From: a virus
Virus record (IMG/VR): IMGVR_UViG_3300024475_000023
Coordinates: 1-24,617 of that record
Strand: one strand, 5' to 3'
Length of the DNA: 24,617 bases
The notes under the pieces: generated by a model
Database searches by the model: none
What the model was told of the DNA's origin: nothing
What the model saw: only the letters and a program-made list of their open reading frames with translations
Shown: positions 6,373 to 11,729 of the stretch, piece after piece
Layout of the letters: every line of letters starts with the position of its first letter
Numbering within the stretch: position 1 is the first letter of the stretch
Made by a program: the position numbers and the translations under genes

Positions 6373-6386
6373 GGCAGTACTATGTT
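6373..6386 (+). repeat. 14-bp direct repeat, right copy
   Basis: GGCAGTACTATGTT, identical to 5598-5611. It contains the polymerase start codon (6382-6384). Confidence 0.85.
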
Positions 6387-8025
6387 GATTACACTGGATA
6401 TAGAAACGAACACCAAGCACGACAAGATCTGGTGCGTAGTCACTGAAGAAGTTCAGACAGGCAACCTTGCTGTCCACACTACTCCAGAGACTCTCGCTCC
6501 ACTGCTGCGTGACGCTATCTGTGTGATTGGCCACAACATCATAGGCTTCGATGCTCCAGTGCTTGACAAGGTGTGGAAACTACAGATACCAAATAGAAAG
6601 CTAGTGGATACTCTAGTGCTCAGTCGTCTGTATAGCCCTTCTCTGGAAGGTGGTCATAGTTTAGATAGCTGGGGCAAGCGACTGGGCGACCACAAGATAG
6701 TCTTCTCTGACTATGATGCTGGACTGTCTGACGAGATGATTGACTATTGTAAGCAAGATGTTAAATTGACTACTACACTGTATAAGCATCTTGTAAATTC
6801 ACTCAAATCAGAAGGATTCTCTGAGCAATGCGCAGATTTAGAGCACAGAGTCGCTATCATTATGGCGGTTCAGGAGAGAAATGGCTTCGCACTAGACGTA
6901 AATGGAGCGACATCCCTATATCAGGACATAACACACAAGATGAGACTGATCACGACCGACCTACAGAAGGTGTTCCCGCCGATAGTAGAGCAGAGGTGGT
7001 CAGAGAAGACAGGAAAGCAGTTGAAGGACAAGGTGACGGAGTTTAACGTAGGCTCTAGACAGCAGATAGCAGAGAGGCTGGAAGCAGTAGGTGTTACATT
7101 CTCTCTGAAAACTGAGAAGGGCGCTACCATTGTCAACGAGAAAGTGTTAGAAGGAATTGACGTACCAGAAGCTAAGATGATTCACGAGTATCTGATGTTG
7201 CAGAAGCGAGCAGCACAGATTGATTCTTGGTTAGCCCACCAGCGTGACGGTAGAGTGCATGGTCGTGTTATAACCAACGGAGCTGTAACAGGTCGTATGA
7301 CACACCACAGTCCTAACATGGCTCAAGTGCCGTCAGTGTCTGCACCGTATGGCAAGGAATGTAGATCATTCTGGACTGTACCTGCTGGACACAAGCTAGT
7401 AGGTATTGACGCTAGTGGTCTTGAGCTGCGTATGCTTGCACACTATATGCGTGACGAGAACTACACTAACGAGATTCTCAGCGGTGACATCCACACTGCC
7501 AATATGAAAGCAGCAGGACTCACTGATCGCAATCAGGCAAAGACATTCATATATGCTTTCCTGTACGGTGCTGGCCCAGCTAAGATTGGAGAGATAGTCA
7601 ACGGAGGCTATTCAGAAGGCCAGAAGCTAATGTCAGCCTTCCTGAAGAACACACCTGCACTGGCGCGTCTACGTGAGCGTGTAGCGAAGTTTGCAGAGAC
7701 AGGAACACTACCGGGACTAGACGGCAGACGCTTGCGTGTAAGGTCTCAGCACGCTGCTTTAAACACGCTGCTGCAAGGTGCTGGTGCTATTGTAATGAAA
7801 CAGGCTCTGGTGGTATTGTGTGATACGCTAGATACTTTAGGAATTCCCTACAAGCTAGTAGCTAATGTTCACGATGAGTTTCAAATAGAGACTCCTGAGC
7901 ACTTCGCTAAAGCTGTAGGAAAACAAGCAGTAAAAGCCATACAGAAAGCAGGAGATCAATTGAAACTGCGCTGCCCTCTGGATGGTGAGTTCAACATAGG
8001 TAATAATTGGGCAGAAACACATTGA
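6382..8025 (+). CDS. DNA polymerase, family A, with 3'-5' exonuclease
   Basis: 547 residues. It is the replicative polymerase, T7 gp5 type but shorter than gp5 (704). The proofreading domain has D6/E8 (LDIETN), a GHNIIGFDAPVL motif and D126 (YCKQDVKLT). Polymerase motif A has D343 (GIDASGLELRML). The O-helix reads RNQAKTFIYAFLYG from R383, with K387 and Y391 at the positions of T7 R518, K522 and Y526. Motif C is HDEF at 497-500. I chose the start at 6382 because exonuclease motif I follows directly, as in T7; an upstream frame start at 6289 overlaps the cargo gene. All catalytic residues are present, so it should be active. The last bases overlap the -35 of the SSB promoter. Confidence 0.97.
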   Translation: MLITLDIETNTKHDKIWCVVTEEVQTGNLAVHTTPETLAPLLRDAICVIGHNIIGFDAPVLDKVWKLQIPNRKLVDTLVLSRLYSPSLEGGHSLDSWGKRLGDHKIVFSDYDAGLSDEMIDYCKQDVKLTTTLYKHLVNSLKSEGFSEQCADLEHRVAIIMAVQERNGFALDVNGATSLYQDITHKMRLITTDLQKVFPPIVEQRWSEKTGKQLKDKVTEFNVGSRQQIAERLEAVGVTFSLKTEKGATIVNEKVLEGIDVPEAKMIHEYLMLQKRAAQIDSWLAHQRDGRVHGRVITNGAVTGRMTHHSPNMAQVPSVSAPYGKECRSFWTVPAGHKLVGIDASGLELRMLAHYMRDENYTNEILSGDIHTANMKAAGLTDRNQAKTFIYAFLYGAGPAKIGEIVNGGYSEGQKLMSAFLKNTPALARLRERVAKFAETGTLPGLDGRRLRVRSQHAALNTLLQGAGAIVMKQALVVLCDTLDTLGIPYKLVANVHDEFQIETPEHFAKAVGKQAVKAIQKAGDQLKLRCPLDGEFNIGNNWAETH

Positions 8026-8051
8026 CTTTTGAGAAGTCTTTGTGGTATAAT
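8022..8051 (+). promoter_or_regulatory. Sigma-70 promoter for the SSB operon
   Basis: TTGACT at 8022-8027, an 18-base spacer and a perfect TATAAT at 8046-8051, followed by TATACAT. It lies across the end of the polymerase gene and gives the SSB-to-RNR genes a transcript independent of upstream readthrough. Confidence 0.75.
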
Positions 8052-8056
8052 ATACA

Positions 8057-8074
8057 TAGATCAGTTGTGATCTA
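8057..8074 (+). promoter_or_regulatory. Dyad at the transcription start
   Basis: A perfect 7-bp inverted repeat (TAGATCA, GTTG loop, TGATCTA) begins at the predicted start point of the promoter at 8022-8051. It could be an operator or a 5' hairpin that stabilises the SSB mRNA. Confidence 0.55.
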
Positions 8075-8104
8075 AAACAACATTCTTAACAAAGAGGAAA
8101 TATC

Positions 8105-8503
8105 ATGGAACAAGTAAAGCCAGTAACAATCTCAGCAGACGTAATGTGGGCAAACCTGAACGAGCGCAACAAGCTCTCCGGTAAGTACCAGATCAACTTG
8201 TCTAACCTGTCACCTAAAGCTGCTGACGCTCTCGAAGAGCAAGGCATCAATGTACGTGAGAAAGCTGATCAAGGTAAGTTCATCACCTGCAAATCTAACA
8301 ATTCTATTCGTGTGTACGACACCGATGGCGAAGAGCTGCACAATGTACTGATCGGCAATGGCTCAAAAGCTAAAGCAGTGATTGGTCACTATGACTGGAC
8401 TAGCCCGTCAGGTGCTCGTGGTCGTAGCCCATCTCTGATGAAGCTGGTGATCACTGACCTAGTGCAATACTCGCCAGAAGTAGAACTGGACGAAGCATTA
8501 TGA
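8105..8503 (+). CDS. Single-stranded DNA-binding protein
   Basis: 132 residues. It is expected to coat single-stranded DNA at the fork and recruit polymerase and primase-helicase. The evidence is a predicted beta-rich OB-like body (SGKYQINLSNLS, then FITCKSNNSIRVYDTDGEE), a short acidic end (VELDEAL) and its place directly after DNA polymerase. It is much shorter than T7 gp2.5 (232 residues) and matches a compact SSB type found in T7-like aquatic phages. The acidic tail is weak compared with classical SSBs. A strong promoter of its own and an AAAGAGGAAA ribosome binding region fit a protein needed in large amounts. Confidence 0.8.
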   Translation: MEQVKPVTISADVMWANLNERNKLSGKYQINLSNLSPKAADALEEQGINVREKADQGKFITCKSNNSIRVYDTDGEELHNVLIGNGSKAKAVIGHYDWTSPSGARGRSPSLMKLVITDLVQYSPEVELDEAL

Positions 8504-9204
8504 TATTAATCGACGCTGACATCCTAGTCTATAGAATAGGCTGGTCATGCGATTCAGAATCAGAAGCAATAGCCGTCAGAACTCTTGACGGCTTTATTGT
8601 AGATCTTCTGTCTATTCATCTAGGCGCTGACGAAGAGTCTTCTGAGTATGTACTGTACCTCACAGGCAAAGGTAACTTCCGCCACGAGCACGCAGTAACA
8701 GCTGATTACAAAGGCAACCGCAAAGATAAGGCAAAGCCAGTACACATACAAGCACTGAGACAACACCTTATCGACAAGTGGGCTGCCGTGGTAACAGAAG
8801 ATGAAGAAGCTGACGATGCTATTGCAATCGCAGCTACTCATTTCGGTGATGCCGCCGTTATGGTCTCGCTCGACAAGGACTTTGATCAGATACCCGGATG
8901 GCACTACAACTTCGTTAAACGCAACAAGTACTACGTCACACCAGAAGAGGGAATGTTGTTCTTCTACCGCCAGATACTGATGGGCGACCGTATTGATAAT
9001 ATCATTGGCATCCACGGTATTGGTGAGAAGAAGTCAGCAAAGCTGCTGGAAGACTGTAAGACGGAGAAGGACTACTACGACAAATGCGTAGAGTTACTTG
9101 GTAGTGAAGAGCGCGTCATAGAGAACGGTATACTTCTGTGGCTCAGGCGTTATCCTAATCAAATATGGAGTTTTGAGGATGCGGAACAACGGACGATGGA
9201 CTGA
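8500..9204 (+). CDS. 5'-3' exonuclease (FEN/T7 gp6 type)
   Basis: 234 residues. It should remove RNA primers and degrade DNA from 5' ends, releasing nucleotides and making recombinogenic ends. Metal-binding acidic residues are arranged as in the PIN/FEN family: D5 and D7 (LIDADIL), E103/D105/D106 (EADDA), D125/D127 (SLDKDFD) and D163/D166 (MGDRIDN). A helix-hairpin-helix-type segment (GIHGIGEKKSAKLL) follows at about 170-183. Basic residues around K71-K77 fit DNA binding. The start overlaps the SSB stop as ATGA, and the end overlaps the next gene by 26 bases. Confidence 0.93.
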   Translation: MILIDADILVYRIGWSCDSESEAIAVRTLDGFIVDLLSIHLGADEESSEYVLYLTGKGNFRHEHAVTADYKGNRKDKAKPVHIQALRQHLIDKWAAVVTEDEEADDAIAIAATHFGDAAVMVSLDKDFDQIPGWHYNFVKRNKYYVTPEEGMLFFYRQILMGDRIDNIIGIHGIGEKKSAKLLEDCKTEKDYYDKCVELLGSEERVIENGILLWLRRYPNQIWSFEDAEQRTMD

Positions 9205-9550
9205 AGCACGCTTCCGCTCCTTTATCATCTCTGCCTTGAGAGGCGCGCATGGTAAGTGGGGTGTCAAGCATGACGTTAAGAAGAAGGCGTGGGTAGAACG
9301 TGGTAAATACAAGTGCGCTAAGTGCAAGAAGGTAGGGCCGTCAACTCTCCCTGCTTTGGAAGGACGCAAGCGTAAACGAAACAACGCAGCAGTAGATCAC
9401 ATTGACCCGGTTGTGAAACCAGAAGTCGGCTTCGTAGATTGGAACACTTACATTGACAGAATGTTCCTAGAAGCGTCAGGCTATCAAGTGCTGTGTTACA
9501 AATGCCATGCTGAGAAGACAGCGGCAGAACGTAAGCGGAGAAAGAAATGA
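9179..9550 (+). CDS. HNH nuclease with zinc cysteines
   Basis: 123 residues. C46/C49 and C106/C109 (CYKCHAEKT) form the zinc site, and D73-H74 in VDHIDPV plus H110 are the HNH core. The amino third is basic and may bind DNA. In T7 the corresponding place holds gp3 endonuclease I, a Holliday-junction resolvase, so this may be a functional replacement that resolves branched replication products; that is inference from context. I chose the ATG at 9179 over a TTG at 9173 because GGAG at 9167-9170 is then spaced 8 bases away. It overlaps both the exonuclease end and the next start. Confidence 0.88.
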   Translation: MRNNGRWTEARFRSFIISALRGAHGKWGVKHDVKKKAWVERGKYKCAKCKKVGPSTLPALEGRKRKRNNAAVDHIDPVVKPEVGFVDWNTYIDRMFLEASGYQVLCYKCHAEKTAAERKRRKK

Positions 9551-10047
9551 GAGATTTAACTGTAGATTTATTAAAGCATTTGTTTGACTATGATAAAGAA
9601 ACTGGTAACTTGATCTGGAAAACAGCATTAGCTAAAAAAACGAACGTAGGCGACATTGCAGGCTGTAAGTGTAGTAGAGGCTATTGCTACATTACAATAA
9701 ACAAAAAAAGTTATTTAGCACACCGCCTAGTGTATTTGATGCACAAAGGCTATCTGCCCAAGACTTTAGACCACATAAACGGTCAACGTGCAGACAACAG
9801 AATAGAAAACCTAAGGCCTGCTTCGTTATCCCAGAACGCTCATAACAGGAAAATAAACAGAAATAATAAAAGTGGATACAAGGGGGTTTGTTTCAACACG
9901 AAGGCTAAGAAATGGTTAGCTCAGATATGTCACAACAGTAAGAACATGAGTTTAGGTTTTTATGATACACCAGAAGAAGCGGACGCAGTAGTCAGGAAGG
10001 CCAGAGAAGAACTACATGGAACCTTCGCCAACCACGGAGACGAATAA
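9547..10047 (+). CDS. HNH-AP2 homing endonuclease
   Basis: 166 residues. The amino half has the HNH_3-type core: H59 in AHRLVYLMH, D75-H76 in LDHINGQRADN, and then NRIENLRPAS. Residues about 109-150 (SGYKGVCFNTKAKKWLAQI, then LGFYDTPEEADAV) form an AP2 DNA-binding domain. This combination is typical of free-standing phage homing endonucleases, which cut a related genome lacking the gene and are copied in by repair. Composition is more AT-rich in the first half than in its neighbours. It sits between two conserved genes, joined by ATGA at its start and TAATG at its end. Active residues look intact. Confidence 0.93.
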   Translation: MRDLTVDLLKHLFDYDKETGNLIWKTALAKKTNVGDIAGCKCSRGYCYITINKKSYLAHRLVYLMHKGYLPKTLDHINGQRADNRIENLRPASLSQNAHNRKINRNNKSGYKGVCFNTKAKKWLAQICHNSKNMSLGFYDTPEEADAVVRKAREELHGTFANHGDE

Positions 10048-10814
10048 TGACTAAGCATCTTGTTATACCAGACACACAAGTAAAGCCCGGCGAGTCGTTA
10101 GAGCACTTGCGCTGGGCTGGTCAATACGCTGTTGATAAGAAGCCAGACGTTATTGTACACATTGGCGATCACTGGGATATGCCTAGCCTAAGCAGCTATG
10201 ACGTAGGTACACGTAACTTTGAAGGTAGACGCTACACCAACGACATAGAAGCTGGTATCAAAGGAATGGAGGCTTTCTTAGCGCCTATTCGAGAAGAACA
10301 ACAACGTCTAATCCGTAACAAAGACAAGCGTTGGAATCCTCGCATGGTGTTCACACTAGGTAACCACGAATACCGCATCGAGAGAGCTATTAACTCAGAT
10401 CCTAAGCTAGACGGTTTAATTGGCTTTGACGACCTGAAGTTGAATGAGATGGGCTGGGAAGTGTACGACTTCTTAGAGCCTGTTATCATTGACGACATTG
10501 CCTACTGCCACTACTTCACCAGTGGTGTCATGGGTAGACCTGTCAGCAGTGCTAAGCTAATGTTGCAGAAGAAGTACATGAGCTGTGTCATGGGTCACGT
10601 ACAGGACAGAGACATCGCTTATGCTCGTAAAGCTGACGGAACTAACATGCTGGGCCTCTTCGCAGGTATCTTCTATCAGCACGACGAAGAGTATCTAAAC
10701 CCACAGACAAACGGTAGCTGGTCTGGTATCTGGATGCTCAACGAAGTTGCTGACGGTGGTTGTGATGAGCTACCAGTTAGTATAAACTACTTGCGTGAGA
10801 AGTACGGAGACTAA
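10047..10814 (+). CDS. Calcineurin-like metallophosphoesterase
   Basis: 255 residues. The binuclear-metal motifs of the family appear in order: D9 with Q11 (PDTQ), GD at 40-41 (GDHWD), GNHE at 105-108, H155 (CHYF) and GH at 183-184 (GHVQD). Such enzymes hydrolyse phosphoesters of nucleic acids, nucleotides or proteins. The substrate here is unknown; a place among DNA-metabolism genes suggests a nucleic-acid or nucleotide role. It starts on the TAATG junction with the homing endonuclease and has a GGAG ribosome binding site inside that gene. Confidence 0.9.
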   Translation: MTKHLVIPDTQVKPGESLEHLRWAGQYAVDKKPDVIVHIGDHWDMPSLSSYDVGTRNFEGRRYTNDIEAGIKGMEAFLAPIREEQQRLIRNKDKRWNPRMVFTLGNHEYRIERAINSDPKLDGLIGFDDLKLNEMGWEVYDFLEPVIIDDIAYCHYFTSGVMGRPVSSAKLMLQKKYMSCVMGHVQDRDIAYARKADGTNMLGLFAGIFYQHDEEYLNPQTNGSWSGIWMLNEVADGGCDELPVSINYLREKYGD

Positions 10815-10815
10815 G

Positions 10816-10983
10816 ATGGCATCCACGTACTATGAGATACTGGAGAAACTAGAGCAGCTGGATGAAGTAACACTACTGGAAGTACTTGATATAACATCAC
10901 GAGACTTAGTAGCTAAGTTCAGCAACAGGATCAACGACAGGCTAGAAGAACTGCAAGAGGATTTTAAAGATGAGTATCAATGA
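10816..10983 (+). CDS. 55-residue acidic helical protein
   Basis: Starts MASTYYEILEKLEQLDE one base after the phosphoesterase stop, with GGAG six bases upstream; an earlier in-frame start at 10795 overlaps that gene and is unlikely. Two helices with heptad-like Leu spacing (ILEKLEQLDEVTLLEVLDI and RLEELQEDF) suggest a small dimer or adaptor. It overlaps the next gene by 14 bases. Function unknown. Confidence 0.75.
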   Translation: MASTYYEILEKLEQLDEVTLLEVLDITSRDLVAKFSNRINDRLEELQEDFKDEYQ

Positions 10984-11317
10984 TGCTACACCAGAAATGT
11001 GGGACGCACTACGTAAGAAGCATCCACCTATTGAGAACAACTTGCTAACAAACGCACTAAATAGCTACGCAGCAGAAGCAGAGAAAGAAGCTGAAGACAT
11101 GGTGACAGCACCGCGTCATTACAACACAGGCAACATAGAGTGTATTGATGCAATAGAGGAGTCCATGTCCAGTGTTGCATTCAAAGGCTATCTCAAAGGC
11201 AACTGCATGAAGTACCTGTGGCGCTATGACTACAAAGGCAAGCAGGTAGAAGACTTAAAGAAAGCTGGTTGGTACTTAAACAAATTAACAAAGATGGTTG
11301 TAGAGGAGAATAAATAA
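10970..11317 (+). CDS. DUF3310 protein (T7 gp1.7-like)
   Basis: 115 residues. The DUF3310 domain occupies about residues 48-108: PRHYNTGNIECIDAI, then FKGYLKGNCMKYLWRYDYKG, then EDLKKAGWYL. In T7, gp1.7 carries this domain and acts as an unusual nucleotide kinase on dTMP and dGMP. Whether this shorter protein has that activity is not known from the sequence. Its position four genes from ribonucleotide reductase supports a role in nucleotide supply. The TAA stop overlaps the next ATG. Confidence 0.88.
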   Translation: MSINDATPEMWDALRKKHPPIENNLLTNALNSYAAEAEKEAEDMVTAPRHYNTGNIECIDAIEESMSSVAFKGYLKGNCMKYLWRYDYKGKQVEDLKKAGWYLNKLTKMVVEENK

Positions 11318-11577
11318 TGGCTACAGAACAAACACCAAGCTACAAATTCATACACTACCCTTACAACTGTGAGTATGGCAGCTCTGCTAATGTTCTTATT
11401 GAGCATACCCTTGTTGACAAAGACGTTAGCTTGACAGAAATGCTAGAGACTTTTGAGCACTTCCTAAGAGCAGCTGGCTTCCTCATTGACGGACGTGTTG
11501 ATATTGTTTGTGACGAAGAGAGAGTGGATGTTCCTTATCGTGCAGACGCAGGGTTTGTAATGGGAGCTGACGGATGA
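11317..11577 (+). CDS. 86-residue acidic protein, unknown function
   Basis: Begins MATEQTPSYKFIHYPYN behind a GAGGAG ribosome binding site and overlaps the DUF3310 stop as TAATG. The middle (VSLTEMLETFEHFLRAAGF) is a predicted helix followed by two short strands (RVDIVCDEERVDV). It has two Cys residues. No family is recognised, and its constant coupling to both neighbours argues that it is a real gene. Confidence 0.75.
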   Translation: MATEQTPSYKFIHYPYNCEYGSSANVLIEHTLVDKDVSLTEMLETFEHFLRAAGFLIDGRVDIVCDEERVDVPYRADAGFVMGADG

Positions 11578-11729
11578 AAGGTCAAACACACGGAGGTAAA
11601 GGTAGCGCAACTAGGCCAGTAGATTCTGAGAAGTTTGATAATAACTTTGATGCTATCTTCAGAAAGAAAGAGAAACAAGAAGAAGTAGAACTTGAACTAG
11701 ACTTAAATATTAAAGAAGAGGCAGAATAA
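11574..11729 (+). CDS. Small GGKGS-motif phage protein
   Basis: 51 residues: a basic start (MKGQTHGGKGSATRPVD), a middle reading KFDNNFDAIF, and then a Lys/Glu-rich tail. The GGKGSxxRPVD...NFDAIF pattern occurs in small proteins I associate with replication regions of many T7-like phages; no function is known to me. It overlaps the previous stop as ATGA and the RNR start as TAATG, so it is part of the same coupled unit. Confidence 0.75.
   Translation: MKGQTHGGKGSATRPVDSEKFDNNFDAIFRKKEKQEEVELELDLNIKEEAE

Noticed and set aside
5598-6386. Insertion sequence or transposon as the source of the cargo gene
   Set aside because: There is no transposase and no terminal inverted repeats. The 14-bp direct repeats contain coding start signals, which fits homologous or microhomology recombination better than target-site duplication.
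6828-7046. 72-residue plus-strand frame inside the polymerase gene
   Set aside because: Out-of-frame reading of a gene with complete catalytic motifs, and no ribosome binding site.
9179-10047. The two adjacent HNH genes as a split or duplicated single gene
   Set aside because: They belong to different HNH types: one has a CxxC/CxxCH zinc site and the other an HNH_3 core with an AP2 domain. They share no alignable stretch beyond the catalytic DH.
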